NCBI GenBank assembly: GCA_023336855.1
Contig: JAMBLK010000232.1
Span: forward strand, 1 to 9,083
Origin: Actinomycetes bacterium
Lineage (GTDB): Bacteria > Actinomycetota > Acidimicrobiia > Spongiisociales > UBA5794
DNA length: 9,083 nt
Reading direction: 5' to 3'
In this document: positions 1 to 6,611 of the stretch, in pieces
How positions within the stretch are numbered: position 1 is the first letter of the stretch
Layout of the letters: each line of letters starts with the position of its first letter
Translations under genes and position numbers: made by a program
Notes under the pieces: generated by a model
Databases searched by the model: none
What the model was told of the DNA's origin: nothing
The model's input: only the letters and a program-made list of their open reading frames with translations

Positions 1-146
1 GTTAGTGGTCTGATGTTGATGGTTCGGCTCGTCATGTGCGAGTCCTTTCTCATGATTCGACTTGTTGTTCGGTGTGGTGACGACGGCTCAGGCCGCGTGT
101 TCGCAGCGATCGTCGGCGTGGATACGTTCTCAGCGGACGTGTGCCC

Positions 147-1118
147 TCAGATGGTGACGACGGTCTTCCCTCTGGTGTGCCTCTGTCCGACGTAGCTGAG
201 AGCCTCGGCGGTGTCCTCCAGAGCGAACGTCCTGTCGACGACCGGCGTGACCTTCTCGTCTTCGATGAGTTCTTTGAGGACAACCAGGTCGTCCTTATTC
301 GTCGATGACATGAACTGGCGCAGGTTCTGGCCCACGAACGGTGACAATGCCACCCCTCTGAGCGTGCGGCCGAATCCCATGAGAAAGCGGCCGCCCGTTC
401 CCCCAACGATCACCAGCGTCCCCTCTCTGGTGAGCGCACCCCGCAACTCTGAGATCGATCGGTTCCCTGCCATGTCGAGGATCACGTCGTAGCGCTGCCC
501 GCTCTCGGCGATGTCTTCTTTCGTGTAGTCGATGACGTGGTCTGCACCGATCGATCGGACCATGTCGACGTTCCTCGTGCTGCACACGCCGGTCACTTCG
601 GCACCGAAGGCCTTGGCGATTTGCACGGCGTAGGTGCCGACGCCGCCCGATGCACCGATGATCAAGACCTTCTGCCCCGGCTGTACCTTCGCCTGATCGC
701 GAAGGGCCTGGAGCGCGGTGAACCCTGAAACCGGCACGGCGGCGGCTTGTTCGAACGTGACGTTGGCCGGTTTGAGCACAAGTGCATCCTGAGAGACGGA
801 TGCGTACTCGGCGAACCCGCCGGTACCGAAGCCGAACACTTCATCACCCGGCTGGAATTGCCTCACATTCCTGCCGACTGCCTCGACGGACCCTGCGAAC
901 TCCGTTCCGGGGACTTTCGTTTTCGGCTTGCGTAGTCCGTACCCCATGAGACGGATCAGGTACGGCACGCCGCTCGTCACGAGCCAGTCACCGATGTGAA
1001 TGCCGGTGGCCTGAACCCTCACCAGTACTTCGTCGTCTCCGATGGACGGCTTCTCGATCTCCTGAAGCCTGAGCACGTCTCCGGGTGCCCCGTACTCCTC
1101 TTGTGTGATTGCCTTCAT
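147..1118 (-). CDS. Zinc-independent MDR oxidoreductase (quinone oxidoreductase-like)
   Basis: This 323-residue protein is a medium-chain dehydrogenase/reductase of the NAD(P)H:quinone oxidoreductase type, expected to act in the cytoplasm on a quinone, enone or similar small substrate. It has an N-terminal GroES-like domain (about residues 1-120, with VPGTEFAGSVEAVG at 69-82 and GDEVFG at 91-96). A Rossmann domain follows, with the nucleotide-binding motif GASGGVG at 155-161 and GADHVIDY at 191-198. The four-cysteine structural zinc lobe of classical alcohol dehydrogenases is absent, as in the zinc-independent branch. Its length is normal for the family. The start is set by AGGGAG six bases before the ATG. 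It diverges from a TetR-family gene, and the promoter region between them carries operator-like palindromes, so repression by that neighbour is likely. The substrate cannot be read from sequence. Confidence 0.93.
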   Translation of the reverse strand: MKAITQEEYGAPGDVLRLQEIEKPSIGDDEVLVRVQATGIHIGDWLVTSGVPYLIRLMGYGLRKPKTKVPGTEFAGSVEAVGRNVRQFQPGDEVFGFGTGGFAEYASVSQDALVLKPANVTFEQAAAVPVSGFTALQALRDQAKVQPGQKVLIIGASGGVGTYAVQIAKAFGAEVTGVCSTRNVDMVRSIGADHVIDYTKEDIAESGQRYDVILDMAGNRSISELRGALTREGTLVIVGGTGGRFLMGFGRTLRGVALSPFVGQNLRQFMSSTNKDDLVVLKELIEDEKVTPVVDRTFALEDTAEALSYVGQRHTRGKTVVTI

Positions 1119-1124
1119 CGTGTT

Positions 1125-1130
1125 CTCCCT
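1125..1130 (-). promoter_or_regulatory. Ribosome binding site of the MDR gene
   Basis: On the minus strand AGGGAG ends six bases before the ATG at 1118. It supports this start over any internal one. Confidence 0.7.
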
Positions 1131-1141
1131 CTTCGTAGTGA

Positions 1142-1165
1142 GACCGACCCAAGGGCGGGTCGGTC
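1142..1165 (-). promoter_or_regulatory. Perfect 9-bp hairpin in the leader of the MDR gene
   Basis: GACCGACCC (1142-1150) and its exact reverse complement GGGTCGGTC (1157-1165) flank a six-base spacer. The hairpin lies between the predicted transcription start and the ribosome binding site of the MDR gene. It could be an RNA stem-loop in the leader or a second DNA operator for the divergent regulator. No U-run follows it, so it does not look like a simple terminator. The symmetry is seen directly; the role is not. Confidence 0.5.
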
Positions 1166-1188
1166 CGATCCTCGCTGATTCGATTCGT

Positions 1189-1201
1189 ACACTGTAAGTG
1201 T
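1189..1201. promoter_or_regulatory. TetR-type operator candidate
   Basis: ACACT-GTA-AGTGT is a perfect 5-3-5 inverted repeat between the divergent MDR and TetR-family genes. Its length and ACA...TGT form suit operators of TetR-family dimers. It lies at or just downstream of the transcription start expected from the minus-strand promoter at 1209-1237, where a bound repressor would block the MDR gene. The assignment to the neighbouring regulator is inferred from position. Confidence 0.5.
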
Positions 1202-1208
1202 GTGGTGT

Positions 1209-1237
1209 AACCTACCCATACGCCGTAAGGTTGTCAA
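1209..1237 (-). promoter_or_regulatory. Candidate promoter of the MDR gene
   Basis: On the minus strand a consensus -35 box TTGACA (1232-1237) is followed after 17 bases by TAGGTT (1209-1214), which matches 3 of 6 positions of the -10 consensus. The same DNA contains the inverted arms AACCT (1209-1213) and AGGTT (1228-1232), a possible second regulator site over the promoter core. The -35 is strong and the -10 weak. Confidence 0.45.
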
Positions 1238-1292
1238 GAGGAATTTCGAACTTACTTTGTATATCTAGAGTTCAAGGACAGAGAGGACCCCG

Positions 1293-1997
1293 ATGTCGAC
1301 GCAGACCAGAACGAATGCTGAGCCCCGAATCCCCCTCAGCAAGGATCGCGTGCTGCAGGCCGCGATCGTCCTTGCGGACGAAGGCGGAATCGAATCCCTG
1401 ACCATGCGTAAGCTCGCAAAGGAGCTCGGCGTCGAGGCCATGTCGCTCTATTACCACGTGGCCAACAAGGACGAGATTCTGGATGGCATGGTCGACGTCG
1501 TCTTCGGTGAGATCGACCTGCCGTCCGGCGAGATCAACTGGAAGACGGCGATGCGCGAGCGGGCGATCTCCACGCGGAAGGTTCTCTCCCTCCATCCCTG
1601 GGCGACCAGCATGATGCAGTCGCGAACCAACCCCGGCCCGGCGCTGTTGCGTCACCACAACTGGGTGATCGGGACGCTGAGGGAGTCGGGCTTCTCGATC
1701 GAGTTGACCGCCCACGCGTTCTCCGCCATGGACGCCTACATCTACGGATTCTCCCTGCAGGAAGAGACCTTGCCGTTCGACACGGCAGAGGAAGTGGCAG
1801 CGATCGTGAAGGCGTTCCTCGAGCACTTCCCTGTCGACGAGTATCCCTACCTCGCCGAGTTGAGCGTCGAACACATCATGAAGCCCGGCTACGACTACGG
1901 AGACGAATTCGACTTCGGACTCGAACTGACTCTCGACGGCCTCGAACGGGCCCAATCAGAATCAGAACCGACCACACCGAAGGTGCTACCCATCTGA
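1293..1997 (+). CDS. TetR/AcrR-family transcriptional regulator (TetR_C-type C-terminal domain)
   Basis: This 234-residue protein is a one-component, ligand-responsive repressor. The N-terminal DNA-binding domain covers about residues 15-65, with the helix-turn-helix around SLTMRKLAKELGVEAMSLYY (35-54) and the family signature YYHVANKDEILDGM directly after. The all-helical C-terminal ligand and dimer domain (about 75-225) resembles the tetracycline-repressor class; HPWATSM and the acidic FDFGLELTLDGLE tail fit it. An AGAGG box ends six bases before the ATG. The gene diverges from an MDR oxidoreductase, and palindromes in the 174-bp gap suggest it controls that gene and perhaps itself. The inducer is unknown; a small hydrophobic or electrophilic compound handled by the reductase is a reasonable guess. 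Confidence 0.93.
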   Translation: MSTQTRTNAEPRIPLSKDRVLQAAIVLADEGGIESLTMRKLAKELGVEAMSLYYHVANKDEILDGMVDVVFGEIDLPSGEINWKTAMRERAISTRKVLSLHPWATSMMQSRTNPGPALLRHHNWVIGTLRESGFSIELTAHAFSAMDAYIYGFSLQEETLPFDTAEEVAAIVKAFLEHFPVDEYPYLAELSVEHIMKPGYDYGDEFDFGLELTLDGLERAQSESEPTTPKVLPI

Positions 1998-2014
1998 GGC
2001 GGCTTCGAGATTGA

Positions 2015-2053
2015 GGAGGAATCGAACCTCCAACCTCTTGTTGCGTAGCCAGG
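2015..2053 (-). pseudogene. Degenerate tRNA 3'-half fragment
   Basis: On the minus strand there is a perfect T-arm (GGAGG, TTCGATT, CCTCC at 2015-2031), a five-base variable loop AGGTT (2032-2036), and a loop CTACGCA (2042-2048) flanked by a poorly pairing stem (3 of 5 pairs). No acceptor stem, encoded CCA or D-arm is found, so it is not a working tRNA. From CTACG through the T-loop it matches the tRNA-Arg(ACG) fragment at 8696-8740 at 27 of 32 aligned positions, in the same orientation. It may be an old attachment-site scar or a fragment of another tRNA. Confidence 0.45.
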
Positions 2054-2165
2054 ATCAAGGGGTTCTCGTCGCCCCTCACCTTTTCGCTTGGCTCGCAGCG
2101 TTTCGCTCGCGGAGAGCGCACCACTCCATGATCGAGAGAGCATTCCGGTGCAAGGATCGCAATCT

Positions 2166-2198
2166 TTGATCTACTGCTATAGTTGATCTAGTTAGATC
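2166..2198 (+). promoter_or_regulatory. Promoter and operator of the Rrf2-family gene
   Basis: TATAGT (2178-2183) matches the -10 consensus at 5 of 6 positions. A perfect 14-bp dyad, GATCTA-GT-TAGATC (2185-2198), sits at the expected transcription start. The 8-mer TTGATCTA occurs at 2166-2173 and again at 2183-2190, flanking the -10. No good -35 is visible, which suits a regulated promoter. Autoregulation is the usual arrangement for this family and is inferred here. Confidence 0.5.
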
Positions 2199-2214
2199 GT
2201 CGACCGAGGATCGT

Positions 2215-2631
2215 ATGAGCTATTCATTGGGCCTGTGGCAAGCAATGCTCGCAACCGTATACGTTGCGGACAAGGTACGTCTGGGCGCGCACGAGTTCGT
2301 TCCAACGAGCCGGATCGCAGACGATCTCGACATCCCAGCACCGAGCCTTTCGCGCCTGCTGCGCAGCCTCAACCATGCGGGGATCATCGAAACGCGCGAG
2401 GGTGCCAGTGGGGGCGTCAGGCTTGCTGTGCCGGCCGACGAGGTCACGCTGCTCGACCTCCTCGAAGCCGTCGAGCAGAAACTCCCGCTGTTTCGGACGG
2501 ACGCCGAACCCCGCGTGCGAGGAGAGACCCCAAAGATGCGTCAAGCCGCCCTCAAAGGCGCACTCGCCGACGCCGAAGCTTCGATGCGCTCAAGCCTCCG
2601 GGAGGTGACCGTCGCCGACATCTCGAAGTAG
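2215..2631 (+). CDS. Rrf2-family transcriptional regulator lacking cysteines
   Basis: This 138-residue protein is a small winged-helix regulator of the Rrf2 family. The recognition region is PTSRIADDLDIPAPSLSRLL (30-49), followed by RSLNHAGIIETREGASGGVRL (50-70), the wing with its typical GASGG turn. A short dimerisation helix follows (LLDLLEAVE, 79-87). Members such as IscR, NsrR and RsrR bind an iron-sulfur cluster through cysteines; this protein has no cysteine, so it should sense something other than Fe-S status, as CymR and YwnA-like members do. GAGGA lies four bases before the ATG. A terminator-like hairpin follows, so it is probably a single-gene transcript. TTGATC motifs in its promoter recur before the next gene, which it may also control. 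Confidence 0.9.
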   Translation: MSYSLGLWQAMLATVYVADKVRLGAHEFVPTSRIADDLDIPAPSLSRLLRSLNHAGIIETREGASGGVRLAVPADEVTLLDLLEAVEQKLPLFRTDAEPRVRGETPKMRQAALKGALADAEASMRSSLREVTVADISK

Positions 2632-2644
2632 CCCGAAGACCCAC

Positions 2645-2669
2645 GGCACCTCGGTGCCTTCTTCTTTCA
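2645..2669 (+). terminator. Candidate intrinsic terminator after the Rrf2-family gene
   Basis: A 5-bp GC-rich stem, GGCAC/GTGCC, closes a CTCG tetraloop (2645-2658) and is followed by the pyrimidine-rich tail TTCTTCTTTC. The stem is short and the T-run is interrupted by C, so strength is uncertain, but its place 13 bases after the stop codon is right. Confidence 0.5.
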
Positions 2670-2693
2670 CCAGAACTACACCAACACCCGCTT

Positions 2694-2762
2694 TAGTTAG
2701 TGGAGATGTGTTACGCCAACCAACTACCCGAATCAACCTTGATCATCGCTCTTGGTGATCAA
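2694..2762 (+). promoter_or_regulatory. Two nested dyads upstream of the membrane protein/methyltransferase unit
   Basis: The inner dyad is TTGATCA (2739-2745) and TGATCAA (2756-2762), a perfect 7-bp inverted repeat with a 10-base spacer, ending nine bases before the AAGGAG ribosome binding site. A looser pair lies upstream, TAGTTAGT (2694-2701) against ACCAACTA (2720-2727), complementary at 7 of 8 positions. Both TTGATC and TAGTTAG also occur in the Rrf2 promoter, suggesting a common regulator. The inner dyad could also fold in the leader RNA. Confidence 0.45.
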
Positions 2763-2785
2763 CCGCAGTCAAGGAGCCAACGAAA

Positions 2786-3169
2786 ATGAGAAACCTGAAA
2801 ATCCTCTTGAGAGTGGTAGGAGGGATCCAGATCGTCCTGGGTCTGTTCTACCTGTTCGCGCCGGCATTCTTCCTCGAATCGATCGGGCACTCAGTGCCGA
2901 CGGACGACATCTTCTACCCCCTGGGGATGCTCGCCTCCCGGTTCTTGGTCTTCGGTGTCGTGTTCATCTACATCGCGCGAGACCCCGTCCAGCATCGCCT
3001 GTGGATCACGGCCATGATCTTCATCCAATTGATCGACCTCGCAGTCGGCGTCTTCTACACCGCAACCGGCACGGTTGCGCTCTCGGACTCCTTGTTCCCG
3101 ATGTTCAACGCCACCTGGATCGCTGGGTTGCTCTACCTGTGGCGGCCCCGCCCGGATTCGGCAACGTGA
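2786..3169 (+). CDS. Small four-helix integral membrane protein of unknown function
   Basis: I do not recognise a specific family with confidence. The 127-residue protein is mostly hydrophobic, with four predicted membrane helices at about residues 6-29, 43-66, 71-96 and 101-121, and a short charged C-terminus (WRPRPDSAT). There is no cleavable signal peptide or soluble domain. The general form resembles small DoxX-like or DUF-type membrane proteins. A good ribosome binding site, AAGGAG, ends nine bases before the ATG. Its stop codon overlaps the start of the methyltransferase gene in a GTGA arrangement, so the two are translationally coupled and probably act in one process. A dyad directly upstream suggests regulation, perhaps by the Rrf2-family protein encoded before it. 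Confidence 0.8.
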   Translation: MRNLKILLRVVGGIQIVLGLFYLFAPAFFLESIGHSVPTDDIFYPLGMLASRFLVFGVVFIYIARDPVQHRLWITAMIFIQLIDLAVGVFYTATGTVALSDSLFPMFNATWIAGLLYLWRPRPDSAT

Positions 3170-3837
3170 ACCCAAGGCGACTCAACCGAGCACTCGGCAT
3201 CGCGGCGGTAGAGGCCTTGTTGGCGACCAGCCAACCTCGGCTCTTCGCCACCATCGGTGAACTGGACTGGTATGCCCGCAGTCACCGGCACTGGATCGAC
3301 GATCTGTCTCTCCGTGCCGGTGACCGCGTCCTCGAGGTCGGGTGTGCCACCGGCGCCCTGACCACCTACCTGGCCGAGAGCGGCTACCGCGTGACCGGAC
3401 TCGATCGCTCAAACGGCATGATCCGTCGAGCGCGGAGTGATCACCCACACCTGGATCTCTGTTTCGGCGATGCGGCGTCGCTTCCCTACGACGACGATGC
3501 CTTCGACGCTGTCGTCGCGGCGTCGGTCATCAACGTCGTCCCCGACGTCAAACAGGTGTTGTCCGAGATGCACCGAGTGTGCACACCAGGCGGCACCATC
3601 AGCGTCCTCGTTCCATCGACGGACTTCACCGAGGAAGACCTGGACACCCTCAGCGAAACGCTGGGACTCACGGGCTTCTCCGAAGCCGCCCTCACGAAGT
3701 GGCACCGTGGGCCAGCGAAGATGAGTGCGTCAGACCTCGAGACTCTGTTCCGAAGTGTCGACCTCCAACCGGTTGTCACCCGCACGTATCTCGACGGGAT
3801 GCTCATCGCAGCATCCGCCCATGATCGACCAATCTGA
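3166..3837 (+). CDS. Class I SAM-dependent methyltransferase (Methyltransf_11-like)
   Basis: This 223-residue cytoplasmic enzyme should transfer a methyl group from S-adenosylmethionine. Motif I is VLEVGCATGAL (55-65), the acidic residue after strand 2 is in VTGLDRS (76-82), the adenine-side motif is GDAASLPYDDDAFDAV (101-116), and VINVVPDVKQVLSEMHRVCTPGG (121-143) gives the strand-4/helix and post-motif segments usual for this fold. The substrate is not evident; UbiE-like and natural-product enzymes share this pattern. I place the start at the GTG whose last two bases form the stop of the preceding gene (GTGA). The frame stays open back to a TTG at 2752, but that extension only overlaps the membrane protein gene in another frame. 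No strong ribosome binding site precedes the GTG, consistent with coupled translation. Confidence 0.9.
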   Translation: MNPRRLNRALGIAAVEALLATSQPRLFATIGELDWYARSHRHWIDDLSLRAGDRVLEVGCATGALTTYLAESGYRVTGLDRSNGMIRRARSDHPHLDLCFGDAASLPYDDDAFDAVVAASVINVVPDVKQVLSEMHRVCTPGGTISVLVPSTDFTEEDLDTLSETLGLTGFSEAALTKWHRGPAKMSASDLETLFRSVDLQPVVTRTYLDGMLIAASAHDRPI

Positions 3838-4145
3838 CGTGGGTCAGAAACCCTATGCGGGAATCTCGCTTGGTGATCTTGGTAACCGCCTTGCCGTAGC
3901 CAACCAGCAAGGGCCTCGTCACGACTTCTGACCGGGGGTTGCTCGCGGGGTTCGGACTGGTCGAGGGTCGCATCAACGTGCGTTGGTTCGGGTCCGTCTT
4001 GGTCCCTCGTCGTGGCATGCGCTACTTCTCGAATCGTATCCCCGACAGGTGCGTGCATCTTTGAGTTGGGGAGGGACCAACCCGGTCGCTTCAGCCTCAT
4101 TGAGGGCGAGGCGTCGGCGACCAGGCCAGTGAGACAACCGCTGCG
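3838..4145. other. Noncoding gap between convergent genes
   Basis: I find no supportable gene in these 308 bases. They hold two long-range inverted repeats: GGTCAGAA (3842-3849) with TTCTGACC (3926-3933), enclosing a smaller CCTTGC/GCAAGG stem (3889-3894 and 3907-3912); and TTGGTCCCTC (3999-4008) with GAGGGACCAA (4071-4080). Either could be a bidirectional termination structure, a small RNA or the scar of a small mobile repeat. No U-rich terminator tail is clear for either flanking gene. Confidence 0.5.
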
Positions 4146-6449
4146 TCACACACTCACCCCGACGAGCTCCTTCTCGAGTTCCGGTGCGGGCTCCATTTCC
4201 GGTGCTGGCTCCATCTCCGGTGTAGGGAGAGCGGCCTCGCCTTCGATGTCGACAGTCGGGATCAGCCGATCCAACCAAGTCGGAATCCACCAGTTGGCAT
4301 CGCCCATCAGCTTCATCGAGGCCGGCACGAGAATGGTTCGAACGATCGTGGCGTCAACGAAGATCGCCGTTGCGAGTCCGAGTCCGAACATCTTGATCGC
4401 CGGGTCGTCGCCCAGTACGAAGCCGAGGAACACCGAAATCATGATCAACGCTGCGGACGTGATGACCCGCGCTGTGGATGCAATGCCCTGGATAACCGAC
4501 GCGTCGTTGTCACCGGTGGCGATGTACTCCTCCCGGACACGTGACAGCAGGAACACCTCGTAGTCCATCGAGAGCCCGAAGAGGATGGCAAACATGAACA
4601 TGGGGATAAACGAAACGATCGGAACGGTCGCCTCGAGGCCGATCAGTCCTTTGCCCCAACCCCACTGGAACACCATGACGAGCACACCGTACGCGGCGCC
4701 GATGCTGAGCAGGTTCAGGAGCGCAGCCTTGAGCGGCACGAGTATCGACCGGAAGAGAACAGTGAGCAGCAGGAAGGAAAGGAGGATCACAGCAGCGATG
4801 AACATGGGCAGCCGATCGCTCACCTGATCTCCGATGTCGGCAAAGCTTGCTGCCGCGCCACCAACGTGTGCCACAGCGGGACTGTCGTCGAGAACCAACG
4901 GGAAGACATCAGCTCTGAGCCGCTTGATCGTGTCGAGCGTTGCATCGTCTTGTGGTGCCGTCGTGGGAAATGCGATCAGTGTTGCAACGCCAGCCTCGAA
5001 GTTCACACTTGGAGGGGCAACGCCGACGATTCCGCCATCCGCCCTCACTGCGTTGACGAGGGGGTCAAGGACGGAAGAGTCATCGGAGATATCGACCGCG
5101 ATGACAAGTGGCCCGTTGACGCCTGCTCCGAATCCTTCGGCGACGAGGTCGTAGGCGCGACGCTCAGTACGGGACTCTGGCAGCGTCCCTTCATCGGGGA
5201 AGCCGAGACGCAACGACAACACCGGTGCCGCGAGCAATATGAGCAGGGCCGTGGTTCCGATCGTGTACGCCCATGCGTTCTTCGTCACGTGCTTGCCCCA
5301 ACGATCCCAACGTGAACCCGCTGTGTTTCCTCCGGATGCCGTGTTCCGGTGGATCCCCAGACGGTTGATCCAATGCCCTGACAGGCCGAGGAAGGCCGGA
5401 AGCAGCGTGATCGACGCAGCGACCATGATCAGGACGACAACTGAAATGGCAATAGCAGCCGCTGTTATCGCAGGGACGCCGGCAACGGCGAGCCCGAGGA
5501 TCGCGACGACAACAGTGCCGCCGGCAAAGACCACGGCCTGACCGGCGGTGGCGACAGCGCGCCCGGCTGCTTCGACAACCGTCATCCCTCGATCCAGGAA
5601 CTCGCGGTGCCTGGTGACAAGGAAGAGTGCGTAGTCGATTCCGACGCCGAGACCGATCATGGCGGCCAACTGCGGCGCCCAACTCGGTACGTCGATCAGG
5701 TATGCGAGGAGCGACATCGAGCTCACACCGATTGCGAGTCCGAAGAGTGCCATGCCAATCGGCAACCCCATTGCGATGAGCGAACCGAAGGCAAACAGCA
5801 GGATGACCACTGCAGCGATCAGGCCGATCATCTCGCCGGCACCGGTCTCACCCTCCTCGAATGAGAAGAACAGTTCACCGCTCATCTCAACCTGCAACGG
5901 TGAACTCTCCCGGGCAGCGATTCCCAATTCCTTGAGGTTCTCCAGATCGCCAGCGTCGAGTTCGTCGATAACGGGGTACTGAACCCGGATGAGCGCGGTT
6001 CGACCGTCTGGCGAGACAGCTCCGCTACTAACTGCCTCCTCGAGACCGACGGCGAGCGCACCGGCGGGATCGCTCGTGCCGAGCACCTTTGGCAGGCCTG
6101 CAACAGCGCTCTGGATCTCTAGGAGGGCGGATCTTGCCGTGGACGAATCGAAGAAAGTTGCCGTTTCGTCCAATGGCGTCACCACCACTTGGGCGGTGAG
6201 ACCAGCCGTATCCGAGCCGGCGGCCGATAGAAGATCGATCGCTTGCTGAGAGTCGAGACCGGGGACCTCGAACGCATCCTCGAGTTCCTGGCCGAAGACA
6301 CCAGCTGCTCCGATGACAAGCATCGAAACGAGGAGCCATGCCCCAATGGCGGTCCACGGACGGCGGGCAGCCGTCCGTCCCAGCCGGTAGAGGAACTGGG
6401 ACATCGATGTGCCGCCTTGGCGACGGGCCGAACCGGTTGATGACTGCAT
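4146..6449 (-). CDS. MMPL/RND-family membrane transporter
   Basis: This 767-residue inner-membrane protein belongs to the MMPL branch of the RND superfamily, which uses proton flux to export lipids, siderophores or drugs. Two repeated halves are visible, each with one transmembrane helix, a periplasmic domain and five more helices: helices near 34-54, 206-226, 229-252, 262-279, 301-324 and 327-352, then 393-412, 548-566, 573-595, 608-632, 661-680 and 684-710. The proton-relay Asp-Tyr pairs occur in both halves, in GIDYALFL (D272, Y273) and LSMDYEVFLL (D629, Y630); FVDATIVRTILVPA near 697-710 is typical too. The tail carries PAPEME repeats. AGGAG lies eight bases before this ATG; Met16 (4146-6404) is a weaker alternative. 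It diverges from a two-component system that may regulate it. The cargo is unknown. Confidence 0.95.
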   Translation of the reverse strand: MQSSTGSARRQGGTSMSQFLYRLGRTAARRPWTAIGAWLLVSMLVIGAAGVFGQELEDAFEVPGLDSQQAIDLLSAAGSDTAGLTAQVVVTPLDETATFFDSSTARSALLEIQSAVAGLPKVLGTSDPAGALAVGLEEAVSSGAVSPDGRTALIRVQYPVIDELDAGDLENLKELGIAARESSPLQVEMSGELFFSFEEGETGAGEMIGLIAAVVILLFAFGSLIAMGLPIGMALFGLAIGVSSMSLLAYLIDVPSWAPQLAAMIGLGVGIDYALFLVTRHREFLDRGMTVVEAAGRAVATAGQAVVFAGGTVVVAILGLAVAGVPAITAAAIAISVVVLIMVAASITLLPAFLGLSGHWINRLGIHRNTASGGNTAGSRWDRWGKHVTKNAWAYTIGTTALLILLAAPVLSLRLGFPDEGTLPESRTERRAYDLVAEGFGAGVNGPLVIAVDISDDSSVLDPLVNAVRADGGIVGVAPPSVNFEAGVATLIAFPTTAPQDDATLDTIKRLRADVFPLVLDDSPAVAHVGGAAASFADIGDQVSDRLPMFIAAVILLSFLLLTVLFRSILVPLKAALLNLLSIGAAYGVLVMVFQWGWGKGLIGLEATVPIVSFIPMFMFAILFGLSMDYEVFLLSRVREEYIATGDNDASVIQGIASTARVITSAALIMISVFLGFVLGDDPAIKMFGLGLATAIFVDATIVRTILVPASMKLMGDANWWIPTWLDRLIPTVDIEGEAALPTPEMEPAPEMEPAPELEKELVGVSV
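4180..4222 (-). repeat. 18-bp tandem repeat in the transporter C-terminus
   Basis: About 2.4 copies of an 18-bp unit lie within the coding sequence: TCCGGTGCGGGCTCCATT (4180-4197), TCCGGTGCTGGCTCCATC (4198-4215) and a partial TCCGGTG (4216-4222), read on the plus strand. They encode a six-residue PAPEME-type repeat in the cytoplasmic tail. The period is a multiple of three, so copy-number change would keep the frame. Confidence 0.8.
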
Positions 6450-6608
6450 GGGTCTTTCTCCTGGGTCTGTCTTGACTGGATGCCATCGTGTCGAATCTCG
6501 CTCGCGGGAACATCAGGCAAAAGGCCAGAACTCTCTTGGCCGAAGGAGCGACGTGGAGACCATCCGTTCGGCTGATGCGCCGGACCGGGTGGCTCTCTAC
6601 CATCCACA
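6450..6608. promoter_or_regulatory. Divergent regulatory region between transporter and two-component genes
   Basis: These 159 bases separate the transporter (minus strand) from the kinase (plus strand). The dyad GGCCA (6523-6527)/TGGCC (6537-6541), spaced by nine bases, lies near the middle and could bind a dimeric regulator. TACCAT (6598-6603), of TANNNT form, ends five bases before the kinase GTG or eight before its ATG and could be the -10 of a leaderless transcript, which fits the missing ribosome binding site. A clear ribosome binding site (AGGAG) serves the transporter. I could not assign a convincing promoter to the transporter. Confidence 0.4.
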
Positions 6609-6611
6609 GTG

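Larger units (their letters stand above)
1998..2214. other. Noncoding gap: tRNA-like remnant and Rrf2 promoter
   Basis: No convincing gene is present. The gap holds a tRNA-like remnant (2015-2053) and a weak stem AGGGG/CCCCT (2058-2062 and 2072-2076) followed by TTTT at 2081-2084 that might end the TetR-family transcript. A second stem CGCTC/GAGCG (2104-2108 and 2114-2118) has no T-run. The promoter region of the Rrf2-family gene begins near 2160. Minus-strand reading frames across the gap give peptides containing EVGGSIP, typical of spurious translation of tRNA 3' ends. Confidence 0.6.

Noticed and set aside
1..146. A gene or terminator at the left edge downstream of the MDR gene
   Set aside because: Only a Val/Cys-rich short frame is present, with no ribosome binding site or domain, and no hairpin with a T-run was found.
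1272..1955. A 227-residue minus-strand frame opposite the TetR-family gene
   Set aside because: It overlaps a convincing regulator along its whole length, and its own translation shows no recognisable domain.
2752..3165. N-terminal extension of the methyltransferase back to a TTG
   Set aside because: The extra residues are Arg/Pro-rich noise produced by reading the membrane protein gene out of frame. The GTG at 3166 gives a normal-length enzyme with a coupled start.
3486..4100. A 204-residue minus-strand frame overlapping the methyltransferase end and the convergent gap
   Set aside because: Low-complexity Ser/Arg/Thr composition, no motif, and it lies over a well-supported gene.
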